Source: Nematostella vectensis (taxonomy: Eukaryota; Cnidaria; Anthozoa; Actiniaria; Edwardsiidae). From it: a stretch of DNA of 64,000 nucleotides. The notes under the pieces are model-generated. The model was given only the letters and a program-made list of their open reading frames with translations. It made no database searches and had not been told where the DNA came from. The position numbers and the translations under genes were made by a program. Shown here one piece after another: positions 27,101 to 42,100 of this stretch (the first letter of the stretch is position 1; each line of letters begins with the position of its first letter). Location: positions 3,596,001 through 3,660,000 of the forward strand of contig NC_064038.1 of assembly GCF_932526225.1 (NCBI RefSeq), in the 5' to 3' direction.

Positions 27101-30100
27101 GTACCTGTGATGGTAATGTGATGTTTAGCGAGTAACGAGTCATTTGATATCTAGAATTTGATATCTAGTGTTCCTTGTTAGACATTGCTAGGTAGCTTAA
27201 CTTGGCTAGTTATAGCGCCTGACAAATGCTTTTTTCTTTAGGGCATGTTTGAATCTGATCGATGATCGGCCTCCGCTGATTCAGGAAGAGTTCAATCTGA
27301 TCGCAGCACTTGGCTTGCTTGATGACTTTAACGTACAGATACTGCCACTTGAAGGTGATTAACACATTAGCCGCTCCAACACGCTTCTTGTCTAATACAC
27401 ACACCTGTCCGACACACCCACCTGTCTGACACACCCACCTGTCCGACACACACACCTGTCCAACACACACACCTGTCCGACACACACACCTGTCTGACAC
27501 ACCCATCTGTCCGACACACACACCTGTCTGACACACCCACCTGTCAGACACACCCACCTGTCCGACACACACACACACCTGTTCACATACACACGTCCCA
27601 CAAGACCACTTTTCCACACCCACCTGCACCTGTCCAATTCTCCCACCTGTACGACACGCCCATCTGTCCCATGCACCCACCTTTTCGATACACCCAACTG
27701 TATGACACAACCATCTCTCCCACAAGACCACTTGTCCACACCCACCTCTTCGACACACCCACCTATATCACCCCAATGTCACTTACACCTGCCTGTATAC
27801 ACCCCTACCCATCCACAATTCGTTAGTAAAACGTTACCACTCTCATTTTTAGTAAATGATGTTTTGTCTAACAAAGAGTGTCGTTACCTATTTTAGTTCG
27901 CCTTTGTGATGATAAACTGGGTCTGGTGAAAAGAGCGTTGGACGGATCTCCATCTGCCTACACCAAGACCAACAAGGTGATACAAACTCTGGGAATGTCG
28001 TAAGGGATAGGGTTAGCCAGAGTAAACATTTCTTATACATTTTCCGTAGTGAGCAAATTTCACATTGTATGCCTGGTCCCAATGTCGTTATACCATATTT
28101 CGTTCGTTATCAGGCCTATTACGTGTCCATGACTTACTTCCATTGTCTGTCTCAGGTCCTCCGCCTGGCAGGCCTATTACAGGTGTCCGGTCAGGATGAG
28201 GTACTAAGGCGTGGTCGTGTTCGTATGCTAGTTGCCCAAGCAGCCTTCCAGGAGAAGGATTACGACTTTGCCTGTTCCATGTGCCGCGAGCTCATCAAGG
28301 AAGGATACGAGGACGCTTGGACCATCTGCAGGTCCGCACCCTTGCATCTCAAAATAGTAATTCTCCTTAATCCAATCAGACGTTCCTTATTTATATCGTT
28401 AGGAGAATTCAACTTATCAGTTCGTTTCGTCAAGGTTGTCTGCATATAAATTCTCATTATATGATCTTGTTGTTTATCATGAGAAAGGGGGGATTTTTAA
28501 ATTGATTTCTTAATCTCATCTCGAATACTTTCGACAAAATAGTCTGCGTATACAATCTCATTATAAAATCTTCTTGGTTATCACAAAGAAGTGGAGGGAA
28601 ACTTCAAGTTAATTGCAACACCATATCATCATCTTATCATATTTCTCCTTAATGTTTCTTGTTGCTGTTTTCGTCGTCCTTTTCAGAGTGATTGGCGAGA
28701 CGGAAGAGTATAAGGATCTTAAAGCAAGGTGAGCAATTAGAAAATTGTGGTGTAAGGCGAGCTACAGCAGTTAGTGATTTGACAGGATAAGAGAGGTCGG
28801 AAATTGTGTCCTGGATTTAGGCGCTTGCATGGCAGAAAAGTGATCGGCAGTTGTTTTTAATGTGAGGCTGGAGAGGGATAAAAGATCCAACAGTATATTA
28901 TTAAACTCAATGTAATAAGCAAGGGTTTCTTGACAGTGGCTGGTAAGCATAGTTAAATAGTTGTTGAGAACCACTGGTTCGTTTTTTATGCTTTTTACAG
29001 GCAATCCCTGTTGGCGTTCGCACTCACCCACTGCTCACCAGATGCTATTGAGGAGCTTATTCATAGCAGGAGTTTGGTGGAAACTCAGGTAAGTAAAATG
29101 GAAAGCGTTTGCGTGCTTGCTTCAAGACGGCTGCTAACCGTCTCTGTCTTGGTAAATCATTGTCCTTGTGTTCCAATAGGTGAGGCGCTAAAAGGTCACG
29201 TGACGTTGGCAAACTAGCCCGCGCTCTGCCTTTTAGTTGCAATATAACAGCGGCAAAAAGCAACTTATTTAGCGCTTGTCAAAAAAAGCCAGAATCCTTT
29301 TTTAGAAAGAGTTTAGTCTCATGTAAAGATTTATGTTTTTCGTCGTTCTCTGGTGTGACAGGCACAATCATTTCTGATTTTTTTGTCTGATGATTTTGTT
29401 TTGAATTTGTCACCCAGAAAGGTCACATGATCTCTTAGCGCAAGTCTCCTCTTACCCAGGGCCCGAATTATCTGAAAGAGTGCGCATTTTATCACGCTCG
29501 CGGATGCTCATGAGAGTGCGCATTTTATCACGCTCGCGGATGCTCATGTGCGCATTTTATCACGCTCGCGGATGCTCATGAGAGGGCGCATTTTATCACG
29601 CTCGCGGGTGCTCATGTGCGCATTTTATCACGCTCGCGGATGCTCATGTGCGCATTTTATCACGCTTGCGGATGCTCATGAGAGTGCGCATTTTATCACG
29701 CTCGCGGATGCTCATGAGAGTGCGCATTTTATCACGCTCGCGGATGCTCATGAGAGGGCGCATTTTATCACGCTCGCGGATGCTCATGAGAGTGTGCATT
29801 TTATCACGCTCGCGGATGCTCATGAGAGTGCGCATTTTATCACGCTTGCGGATGCTCGTATGTGAATCATGTATCTATGTATGCTAGCTTTTCAATCTTT
29901 GCTTTACTTAACGCTAACACGCTTATTTGGTTTAGATCCTCTATACTGAACTGAGCCGACAGATGGACACTATTGATGAGGTAAACACTTTCCCCCTCTC
30001 CCCTAAGACCCCTTATCAGTTTAAAAGAACTACGCAAACAAGATTATTGATATAGTCAAAATGACATACTGTACAAAAAAATGTGTTCGGGGTGCCAGTG

Positions 30101-33100
30101 GGATTTTCTTTTGTAAGTACGATAATGTTGCAAAGAAGAGAGATATATCTGTAGTAACTCCCACCAGTGATACTGGTGGGGAAGGCACAACAGAGCTAGG
30201 CTCTAAATCAAGTGCACCCATGTGTGTATTGTTAGTAAGCACTGTCACTGAGGGTGGTCACTGCCAGAGGGTTTATTACGTCCCCAGTGGTTATTTTACG
30301 TCCCTTCGATTAAGGTACAGTAAGTGTAGTGTAGCTTAAAGAGACGGGGACTCCGGTTAAGTGTCCTTATCCGAGAAGACTGGAAAGACAACTCACTTGT
30401 GGCACAATTCAAATCAAGGCATGAACTCTAAAAAATCCCCAGTCAGTGCTAGGATTCGAACCTACGCGCTAACACACTAGGCCACCCGTGCTTTCAACAA
30501 CTTTGTTGTCTTCATAGAAACAAACTGATGAACCTGAGGGTAGCACAGTATCGAGGTCACTCATGACAGGTCGTGATTGGCTGAAAACCACAGTCACATG
30601 GCTACGCCCACTCCAGAAAGGGACCCAGAATGGTTCTGTGGAGCATCACTCAGACAAGAAGATAGAGGATAAGATGACTCAGATGTTCCATCCCTTTTAT
30701 TCCTCACTTATCAGGGATGAAGACTCCAAACAGGTAATGATACCGTATGGGATATCTCATGAAGCTTACAATACCTGAACAGAGTGGGTCATTAGAGCCA
30801 AAGCATTCCCGAATTATTTCTGGCATAACGAATTTATTATATTTTTGTATTAATCAACCCCTTTTCTGAACTATCAATGCACAAAATTGTGCCTTTAGAT
30901 TATAGTAAATAATACACAAATAAATAATACGGCAAAGTCTTCTCAAATTGAGCATTAACGATATGTAATTGTTCCTTTTCCGTTCATATGGCAAAAGAAA
31001 AAAAAACTTTTTGATACTATACCTGTATCAATAAAACATTAAAGCGAAAAGCGTGTTTTTTTTCCAAAAAGGTTCAAGAACCTATATGTTTGAGAAGATT
31101 AATGATAATTTTCTTTTATGAACCAACCAAATCGTCGCGTGTGTTTTTTTAAATTTCTTTTTTCCTTTTTTTTCTGTACCCAAACTCAGTAGCTCGCCTG
31201 AGCAAATTTCATAAAAAGTTGTTCCCACTTTTTATTTAGTTTGATGGTCTACCATATGAAAAGCTACTCCGCCAGAGACGTGCGAACGGCTCGTTCAATG
31301 TCAGCCACTGCTTGTTACGCACGCAGAAGTTATGCGAGTGCCGAGCAGAAGGCAGTGTGGAGGAACCCGCTACTGAAGGTAAGAGCTGCATGGCTATATC
31401 TCCCAAACTCGAATCCTTGGTAACACCAGTCATAGAGTATTCCCCCTAACTCGAATCCTTGGTAACACCAGTCATAGAGTATTCCCCCTAACTCGAATCC
31501 TTGGTAACACCAGTCATAGAGTATTCCCCCTAACTCGAATCCTTGGTAACACCAGTCATAGAGTATTCCCCCTAACTCGAACTTAAATAAAAACGAAATC
31601 GCCGGGAGCCTAGAGACAAATATGTTCGTCAATTCTCATGCGTGAGTTTTCTGATAAAAATTTGACCAACCCCCACTAGAAAAAAAAGGGATTTTTGTGC
31701 CTCTACAAAATAGTTTAAATTTTGATTTATGCTAACCGGAAGTGGACTTTGTGTGTGTGTGTGGGGGGGGGGGGGGGGGGGGGGGGGGAGGGGGGGGGAA
31801 GTACGGGCCTGATAATTGTGGGTTTCATTTTCAGTATTGCTGCAGCTCTCGGAGTCTTTACTTGAATACGACACGACACAAGCGCTAGCCTACCTTCTCG
31901 CTCTACCTAAGGTTAGTAAACTAGCTCGTTTAATAATAGGTTTCTTACCTATCTCGAATAAGGTTGGAATCAGATCTTTCCCTTTATAATAACTAAGCTC
32001 TCTCGAGACACTAGACTCGCAAAATAAGATTTGGTTTAGCCCGAGTATCAGGCGATTTTATTTTACAAAAGTCGGAGAGGAATCAAAACTACGCCTGATT
32101 TCAGGGCGCTGTGAAATTACATAGGCTCAAAATCAAATGCCCAAATCAAATTATAAACAGTATTTCTGTAAAGCAAAATTACAGTGGTGTTATCTATATG
32201 CAAGGGTAATAATTATAGTAACGTCAAACCCCGGTGAGGTAACTTTATGTAAAATGATTTTAATTCCTTCAAGAAACTGGAGAGGAAAACGTTAAGATAG
32301 TTCACGGCGCAAGAGATTTTACAGTTTACGTATATGACTGCACATCCACACGTCACTAAATTACTACAGGATGTTCACATCACCAATTTACTAAACAGGG
32401 TTTTTCGTCTACAGACAAACCTCTGCTTGAACATAAATTTCATTATTTGATAAGCTCACTCGATCAACTCTCGGGAAGTACCGCAAACAATCCCAAGAAT
32501 TCTTCGCTCTCACAGACAATTTTCTTGAATACTCGGTGTCGGTCTATCTAAGAATTTGATAACTATTACTAATGATATCCGCAGCTTCTATGGCATCCAT
32601 ATTTTCAGCGCCTTTAGTATAGCTAGTTGATCTTCGAAAAATAGCTAGTATAGCTAGTTAAGCTTCGAAAAATGACACCGATGAGAAATAAACTGTCACG
32701 CAGGAATAAGTCACACATGTAGTGAAGACATACTTAGCATCTAGAAATTATATACTGACCGGCTGTCAGCATATTGAAGTCCAAGGAACGACTGAAAGCA
32801 TTTTGTTGAGTTTGCTTATCACGTTGACAGGGACATCTAAAACGCTCGCATGGAAATCGGTTTTAGTACGTTCTAAGAATTGGACTGCAAAATTAATGTT
32901 TGGAATGCTTTCAATCATAATAATCACGTGTGTAGCTTGTCATACACAAGTAGAAAAGCAGACGACGATTATAGACACGATTATATATATGTACATGACA
33001 TGATATGATGCTGTGGTTACTCTTGGAACACACCTTGTCAAGTCTCCAGTTTGAAACAGCGAACAAGTAAATCCCGGTACCTCTCCGCCACGGGTCATAG

Positions 33101-36100
33101 TCGTCATATAAAGGAGACAAATTAACCATAAATCCAAAAAATAACTGTTGCAACTGGTGATACAACCCGAAAAAAATAGCTGTTAAAAAATGCACGCAAT
33201 GCTCGGCGTGGACATTGGATGATGCTGATAAGGGCCAATCAGAGCGCGCATTTTTATTAGCATTGTTTTCTAGCCAATCCCAGTGATATGGGCCCCGAAC
33301 ATGAAAAATTAATTGAAATACTGTATTTGTATCAGGCCCTCTTTTAATCGCGTCCCGGTATATACTACATAGGGAACGATAAAAGGGCCTGACACGGGCT
33401 AGATTTGGTTTTGTATCACGCTTATAACTAAGCAAATTTACTTACATACCCATGAATCACTGCGGGTTACAAGAGGCTTCTGCTAGCAGAGGATCAGGGG
33501 CCGGTTTCTAGAAAGCAGGTTAGCGCTAACCCAGGCGTAAATAAGGATGAACAATTTATATCGAAAATATCGCAATAGTTTCCTTTAATCAGTCGATAGG
33601 AATTGATGCTTTCTAGCACTTAGAATTTTGCTGACAAAGTAGCGGTTAGACTCAAAGTCCGTTGGTCGCCTTTTTAGAAATTTGCTTTTCTCTCCACGCT
33701 TCCGTGTTTGCTTCTTGTACTGGGAAAAAAAGTCCATTTGATCGCGCGCACTTGTTAGGGAAAATCAAAGAATACCTTTAAATACTTGTTAAACTTTCTA
33801 CTCCTAATGTTTGTATTTGGTTATCCTACCAGCTGTCAGAAGCGAGCGAGCTGTTCCAAAAGTACTCCAGCAGTTACTTGTGCCTGCACGTGGCCGCCTA
33901 CTGCTATGCTCTGGACCTCTACAGCAGGCTCAATCCCGACCTCAGAAAACACCAGCCAGCGGTCTTCACACACAAACCCACTGACGTCATAGAACACGTG
34001 GTGCGTTTCGTGATAGACGGCGTGCCTTCCGAATGGTCGGAGGAGCTACATGCACTTAGCACGTGTCTGCTGCAGTGGTATAATCAGATGGCGGACTTCT
34101 CCCAAGCGCAGCTGCTGCAGAGTCTCGGCCGAGGTAAGACGATTGTGACTCGGAGCTAACTCGGATACTCGGCGCTATTTCGTATGATATTCGGTATTTC
34201 TTCTCCAAGAACAGCTGCTGGCAATGACCAGAACTCGAGTGTTAACTCGGATGCTCGGCGCTATTTCGTATGATATTCGGTATTTCTTCTCCAAGAACAG
34301 CTGCTGGCAATGACCAGAACTCGAGTGTTAACTCGGATGCTCGGCGCTATTTCGTATGATATTCGGTATTTCTTCTCCAAGAACAGCTGCTGGCGATGAC
34401 CAGAACTCGAGTGTTAACTCGGATGCTCGGCGCTAAGAATAATTGGAAGAATATGTTACTTCAAAGAATTTTCTTTTTTTTTTCTATATATATATAATAT
34501 TCGAGACTTGTGTGCCATGTTGCCCTGACGCTTCACTTTGTGTCTCAGTGTGGTTGGACGTTGAGAGCTTGCGTGCCATGTTGCCCTGACGCTTCACTTT
34601 GTGTCTTTGTGTCTCAGTGTGGTTGAACGTTGAGACTTGCGTGCCATGTTGCCCTGACGCTTCACTTTGTGTCTTTGTGTCTCAGTGTGGTTGAACGTTG
34701 AGAGCTTGTGTGCCATGTTGCCCTGACGCTTCACTTTGTGTCTTTGTGTCTCAGTGTGGTTGAACGTTGAGAGCTTGTGTGCCATGTTGCCCTGACGCTT
34801 CACTTTGTGTCTTTGTGTCTCAGTGTAGTTGAACGTTGAGAGCTTGCGTGCCATGTTGCCCTGACGCTTCACTTTGTGTCTTTGTGTCTTTGTGTCTCAG
34901 TGTGGTTGAACGTTGAGAGCTTGTGTGCCATGTTGCCCTGACGCTTCACTTTGTGTCTTTGTGTCTCAGTGTGGTTGAACGTTAAGAGCTTGCGTGCCAT
35001 TTTGCCCTGACGCTTCACTTTGTGTCTTTGTGTCTCAGTGTGGTTGAACGTTGAGAGCTTGCGTGCCATGTTGCCCTGACGCTTCACTTTGTGTGTTTGT
35101 GTCTCAGTGTGGTTGAACGTTGAGAGCTTATGTGCCATGTTGCCCTGACGCTTCACTTTGTGTCTTTGTGTCTCAGTGTGGTTGAACGTTAAGAGCTTGC
35201 GTGCCATGTTGCCCTGACGCTTCACTTTGTGTCTTTGTATCTCAGTGTGGTTGAACGTTGAGAGCTTGCGTGCCATGTTGCCCTGACGCTTCACTTTGTG
35301 TCTTTGTGTCTCAGTGTGGTTGAACGTTGAGAGCTTGTGTGCCATGTTGCCCTGACGCTTCACTTTGTGTCTTTGTGTCTTTGTGTCTCAGTGTGGTTGA
35401 ACGTTGAGAGCTTGCGTGCCATGATGCCCTGACGCTTCACTTTGTGTATTTGTGTCTCAGTGTGGTTGAACGTTGAGAGCTTGTGTGCCATGTTGCCCTG
35501 ACGCTTCACTTTGTGTCTTTGTGTCTCAGTGTGGTTGAACGTTGAGAGCTTGCGTGCCATGTTGCCCTGACGCTTCACTTTGTGTCTTTATGTCTCAGTG
35601 TGGTTGAACGTTGAGAGCTTGCGTGCCATGTTACCCTGACGCTTCACTTTGTGTCTTTATGTCTCAGTGTGGTTGAACGTTGAGAGCTTGCGTACCATGT
35701 TGCCCTGACGCTTCACTTTGTGTCTTTATGTCTCAGTGTGGTTGAACGTTGAGAGCTTGCGTGCCATGTTGCTCTGACGCTTCACTTTGTGTCTTTATGT
35801 CTCAGTGTGGTTGAACGTTGAGAGCTTGCGTGCCATGTTGCCCTGACGCTTCACTTTGTGTCTTTGTGTCTCAGTGTGGTTGAACGTTGAGAGCTTGCGT
35901 GCCATGATGCCCTGACGCTTCACTTTGTGTATTTGTGTCTCAGTGTGGTTGAACGTTGAGAGCTTGTGTGCCATGTTGCCCTGACGCTTCACTTTGTGTC
36001 TTTGTGTCTCAGTGTGGTTGAACGTTGAGAGCTTGCGTGCCATGTTGCCCTGACGCTTCACTTTGTGTCTTTATGTCTCAGTGTGGTTGAACGTTGAGAG

Positions 36101-39100
36101 CTTGCGTGCCATGTTACCCTGACGCTTCACTTTGTGTCTTTATGTCTCAGTGTGGTTGAACGTTGAGAGCTTGCGTGCCATGTTGCTCTGACGCTTCACT
36201 TTGTGTCTTTATGTCTCAGTGTGGTTGAACGTTGAGAGCTTGCGTGCCATGTTGCCCTGACGCTTCACTTTGTGTCTTTGTGTCTTTGTGTCTCAGTGTG
36301 GTTGAACGTTGAGAGCTTGATCTCGTGGTGAATGACTTGGTTACGACCCTCAGATATTTATTGTAAAAACTAGTATTTTCTAGACAAATTTAATGTTTAT
36401 TTCCAGGTGTAGATATCGGGCGGTTCGCCCGTGACTCGGAGTACAAGAGAGAGACGATCCTTGGACTGACCATGTGAGTTCACGCAATCGGCGCATTAGT
36501 TAGCGTCACAAGCTAAACCGCATTTTACATTTATCATTTTGGGCCCCTATACAAGGTGGACATATTACTAAGTTTTTTTTTGTTGAAACTTATATTTTGT
36601 GACGCTGATGCACATTGTGGCAATGTAGAAGTACTCGATAGTATAGATTTGAAGTTTGCAAATATCGTACACAATTTAACTATTGGATGAATACTATTAT
36701 GTTACTCTTGGAATCATACCGTGTCTTATTACCTGTCTTATCACGCTGGAAGAGGAAGTGTTCATTGCGGCCGTGTGTTAAGTTTATGTTAGAGTAATAC
36801 CGTGGATTATTTCCCAGGACCTTGTGGTAGAAAGTGTTCGTTGAGGCCGTGTGTAAAGTTTATGTTAGAGTAATACCGTGGATTATTTCCCAGGACCTTG
36901 TAGGAGAAAGTGTTCGTTGAGGCCGTATGTTAAGTTTATGTTAGAGTAATACCGTGGATTATTTCCCAGGACCTTGTAGGAGAAAGTGTTGGTTGAGACC
37001 GTGTGTTAAGTTAATGTTAGAGTAATACCGTGGATTATTTCCCAGGACCTTCTAGGAGAAAGTGTTCGTTGAGGCCGTGTGCAAAGTTTATGTTAGAGTA
37101 ATACCGTGGATTATTTCCCAGGACCTTGTAGGAGAAAGTGTTCGTTGAGGCCGTATGTTAAGTTTATGTTAGAGTAATACCGTGGATTATTTCCCAGGAC
37201 CTTGTAGGAGAAAGTGTTGGTTGAGACCGTGTGTTAAGTTCATGTTAGAGTAATACCGTGGATTATTTCCCAGGACCTTCTAGGAGAAAGTGTTCGTTGA
37301 GGCCGTGTGTTAAGTTTATGTTAGAGTAATACCGTGGATTATTTCCCAGGACCTTGTGGGAGAAAGTGGTGGTTGAGACCGTGTGTTAAGTTCATGTTAG
37401 AGTAATACCGTGGATTATTTCCCAGGACCTTCTAGGAGAAAGTGTTCGTTGAGGCCGTGTGTTAAGTTTATGTTAGAGTATTACCGTGGATTATTTCCCA
37501 GGACCTTGTAGGAGAAAGTGTTCGTTGAGACCGTGTGTTAAGTTTATGTTAGAGTAATACCGTGGATTATTTCCCAGGACCTTTTAGGAGAAAATGTTCG
37601 TTGAGGCCGTGTGTTAAGTTTATGTTAGAGTAATACCGTGGATTATTTTCCAGGACCTTTTAGGAGAAAGTGTTCGTTGAGGCCGTGTGTTAAGTTTATG
37701 TTAGAGTAATACCGTGGATTATTTCCCAGTACCTTGTAGGAGAAAGTGTTCGTTGAGGCCGTGTGTTAAGTTTATGTTAGAGTAATACCGTGGATTATTT
37801 CGCAAGACCTTGTAGAAGGAATTGTTCGTTAAGGCCGTGTGTTAAGTTTATGTTAGAGTAATACCGTGGATTATTTCCAGGACCTTTTAGGAGAAAGTGT
37901 TCGTTGAGGCCGTGTGTTAAGTTTATGTTAGAGTAATACCGTGGATTATTTCCCAGTACCTTGTAGGAGAAAGTGTTCGTTGAGGCCGTGTGTTAAGTTT
38001 ATGTTAGAGTAATACCGTGGATTATTTCCCAGGACCTTGTAGGAGAAAGTGTTCGTTGAGGCCATGTGTTAAGTTTATGTTAGAGTAATACCGTGGATTA
38101 TTTCCCAGTGCCTTGTAGGAGAAAGTGTTCGTTGAGGCCGTGTGTTAAGTTTATGTTAGAGTAATACCGTGGATTATTTCCCAGGACCTTGTGGTAGAAA
38201 GTGTTCGTTGAGGCCGTGTGTAAAGTTTATGTTAGAGTAATACCGTGGATTATTTCCCAGGACCTTGTAGGAGAAAGTGTTCGTTGAGGCCGTATGTTAA
38301 GTTTATGTTAGAGTAATACCGTGGATTATTTCCCAGGACCTTGTAGGAGAAAGTGTTCGTTGAGGCCGTATGTTAAGTTTATGTTAGAGTAATACCGTGG
38401 ATTATTTCCCAGGACCTTGTAGGAGAAAGTGTTCGTTGAGGCCGCGTGTTAAGTTTATGTTAGAGTAATACCGTGGATTATTTCCCAGGACCTTGTAGGA
38501 GAAAGTGTTGGTTGAGACCGTGTGTTAAGTTCACGTTAGAGTAATACCGTGGATTATTTCCCAGGACCTTCTAGGAGAAAGTGTTCGTTGAGGCCGTGTG
38601 CAAAGTTTATGTTAGAGTAATACCGTGGATTATTTCCCAGGACCTTGTAGGAGAAAGTGTTCGTTGAGGCCGTATGTTAAGTTTATGTTAGAGTAATACC
38701 GTGGATTATTTCCCAGGACCTTGTAGGAGAAAGTGTTCGTTGAGACCGTGTGTTAAGTTTATGTTAGAGTAATACCGTGGATTATTTCCCAGGACCTTTT
38801 AGGAGAAAATGTTCGTTGAGGCCGTGTGTTAAGTTTATGTTAGAGTAATACCGTGGATTATTTTCCAGGACCTTTTAGGAGAAAGTGTTCGTTGAGGCCG
38901 TGTGTTAAGTTTATGTTAGAGTAATACCGTGGATTATTTCCCAGTACCTTGTAGGAGAAAGTGTTCGTTGAGGCCTTGTGTTAAGTTTATGTTAGAGTAA
39001 TACCGTGGATTATTTCGCAAGACCTTCTAGAAGGAATTGTTCGTTAAGGCCGTGTGTTAAGTTTATGTTAGAGTAATATCGTGGATGATTTCCCAGGACC

Positions 39101-42100
39101 TTGTAGAAGGAAGTGTTCGTTAAGGCCGTGTGTTAAGTTTATGTTAGAGTAATACCGTGGATTGACCTTGTAGGAGAAAGTGTTCGTTGAGGCCGTGTGT
39201 TAAGTTTATGTTAGAGTAATACCGTGGATTATTTCCCAGGACCTTCTAGGAGAAAGTGTTCGTTGAGGCCGTGTGTTAAGTTTATGTTAGAGTAATACCG
39301 TGGATTATTTTCCAGGACCTTGTAGGAGAAAGTGTTCGTTGAGGCCATGTGTTAAGTTTATGTTAGAGTAATACCATGGATTATTTCCCAGGACCTTGTA
39401 GGAGAAGGTGTTCGTTGAGGCCGTGTGTTAAGTTTATGTTAGAGTAATACCGTGGATTATTTCCCAGGACCTTGTAGAAGGAATTGTTCGTTAAGGCCGT
39501 GTGTTAAGTTTATGTTAGAGTAATACCGTGGATTATTTCCCAGGACCTTGTAGAAGGAAGTGTTTGTTAAGGCCATGTGTTAAGTTTATGTTAGAGTCAT
39601 ACCGTGGATTATTTCCCAGGACCTTGTAGAAGGAAGTGTTTGTTAAGGCCATGTGTTAAGTTTATGTTAGAGTAATACCGTGGATTATTTCCCAGGACCC
39701 TGGAGGAGGAGGTGTTTAACACGGCCGTATCGCTGGCCGAGCGCTATGATGTGCCTGGCTGGTTAGTTCTGATGACCCATCTAGAGTGGCTCTTCACGGA
39801 CAGCGGGTAAGTAGCGTCGTTTTTAGCTAATCACACAAGAGTTGTCTTTGTCTCATTGTCTTTGGGATCTCTCTAAAGTAGAGGTAATTTCTAGCTTTTG
39901 TTTTCTAACTTACAGATTGGCGACAAAGGAGATTCAAGAGCGTGTTAACAAGACGGACATTATGACCACGCTACTGCAGGACGCGCCAAAAGTAAGTAGG
40001 CGATGTACTGCAAACGCCCTTGTGCCTGGGAGAGGGGTGGCCTGACGAGGGTCATTAAGAAGGCGAGGTATTGCAAACGCCCTTGTGCCTGGGAGAGGGG
40101 TGGCCTGACGAGGGTCATTAAGAAGGCGAGGTATTGCAAACGCCCTTGTGCCTGGGAGAGGGGTGGCCTGACGAGGGTCATTAAGTAGGCGAGGTATTGC
40201 AAACGCCCTTGTGCCTGGGAGAGGGGTGGCCTGACGAGGGTCATTAAGAAGGCGAGGTATTGCAAACGCCCTTGTGCCTAGGAGAGGGGTGGCCTGACGA
40301 GGGTCATTAAGAAGGCGAGGTATTGCAAACGCCCTTGTGCCTGGGAGAGGGGTGGCCTGACGAGGGTCATTAAGAAGGCAAGGTATTGCAAACGCCCTTG
40401 TGCCTGGGAGAGGGGTGGCCTGACGAGGGTCATTAAGTAGGCGAGGTATTGCAATCGCCTTTGTGCCTGGGAGAGGGGTGGCCTGACGAGGGTCATTAAG
40501 AAGGCGAGGTATTGCAATCGCCCTTGTGCCTGGGAGAGGGATGGCCTGACGAGGGTCATTAAGTAGGCGAGGTATTGCAATCGCCTTTGTGCCTGGGAGA
40601 GGGGTGGCCTGACGAGGGTCATTAAGAAGGCGAGGTATTGCAATCGCCCTTGTGCCTGGGAGAGGGGTGGCCTGACGAGGGTCATTAAGTTGGCAAGGTA
40701 TTGCAAACGCCCTTGTGCCTGGGAGAGGGGTGGCCTGACGAGGGTCATTAAGAAGGCGAGGTATTGCAAACGCCCTTGTGCCTGGGAAAGGGATGGCCTG
40801 ACGAGGGTCATTAAGTAGGCGAGGTATTGCAATCGCCCTTGTGCCTGGGAGAGGGGTGGCCTGACGAGGGTCATTAAGAAGGCGAGGTATTGCAAACGCC
40901 CTTGTGCCTGGGAGAGGGGTGGCCTGACGAGGGTCATTAAGAAGGCGAGGTATTGCAATCGCCCTTGTGCCTGAGAGAGGGGTGGCCTGACGAGGGTCAT
41001 TAAGTAGGCGAGGTATTGCAAACGCCCTTGTGCCTGGGAGAGGGGTGGCCTGACGAGGGTCATTAAGAAGGCGAGGTATTGCAAACGCCCTTGTGCCTGG
41101 GAAAGGGGTGGCCTGACGAGGGTCATTAAGAAGGCGAGGTATTGCAAACGCCCTTGTGCCTGGGAGAGGGGTGGCCTGACGAGGGTCATTAAGAAGGCGA
41201 GGTATTGCAAACGCCCTTGTGCCTGGGAAAGGGGTGGCCTGACGAGGGTCATTAAGAAGGCGAGGTATTGCAAACGCCTTTGTGCCTGGGAAAGGGGTGG
41301 CCTGACGAGGGTCATTAAGAAGGCGAGGTATTGCAATCGCCCTTGTGCCTGGGAAAGGGGTGGCCTGACGAGGGTCATTAAGAAGGCGAGGTATTGCAAA
41401 CGCCCTTGTGCCTGGGAGAGGGGTGGCCTGACGAGGGTCGTTAAGTAGGCGAGGTATTGCAAACACCCTTGTGCCTGGGAGAGGGGTGGCCTGACGAGGG
41501 TCATTAAGAAGGCGAGGTATTACAATCGCCCTTGTGCCTGGGAAAGGGGTGGCCTGACGAGGGTCATTAAGAAGGCGAGGTATTGCAAACGCCCTTGTGC
41601 CTGGGAGAGGGGTGGCCTGACGAGGGTCGTTAAGTAGGCGAGGTATTGCAAACGCCTTTGTGCCTGAGAGAGGGGTGGCCTGACGAGGGTCATTAAGAAG
41701 GCGAGGTATTGCAAACGCCCTTGTGCCTGGGAGAGGGGTGGCCTGACGAGGGTCGTTAAGTAGGCGAGGTATTGCAATCGCCCTTGTGCCTGGGAAAGGG
41801 GTGGCCTGACGAGGATCGTTAAGTAGGCGAGGTATTGCAAACGCCCTTGTGCCTGGGAAAGGGGTGGCCTGACGAGGATCGTTAAGTAGGCGAGGTATTG
41901 CAAATGCCCTTGTGCCTGGGAGAGGGGTGGCCTGACGAGGGTCATTAAGTAGGCGAGGTATTGCAAACGCCCTTGTGCCTGGGAGAGGGGTGGCCTGACG
42001 AGGGTCATTAAGAAGGCGAGGTATTGCAAACGACCTTGTGCCTGGGAGAGGGGTGGCCTGACGAGGGTCATTAAGTAGGCGAGGTATTGCAAACGCCCTT

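Noticed and set aside
27210-27758. 182-residue cysteine/glycine-rich minus-strand frame
   Set aside because: Derived from the CA-rich satellite and runs antisense into NBAS exon 38.
29548-29887. Arginine-rich frames MRILSRSRMLMR
   Set aside because: Translation of the 36-bp minisatellite.
30440-30500. tRNA gene
   Set aside because: A and B boxes are present but the acceptor stem and anticodon arm do not close; fits a SINE head.
32911-33435. 174-residue minus-strand frame in intron 46
   Set aside because: No recognisable domain, no family match, and contains common non-coding motifs such as GCCAATCAGAGCGCGC.
34594-36061. Minus-strand frames repeating KRQGNMAHKLSTFNHTETQ
   Set aside because: By-product of the 69-bp satellite unit being divisible by three.
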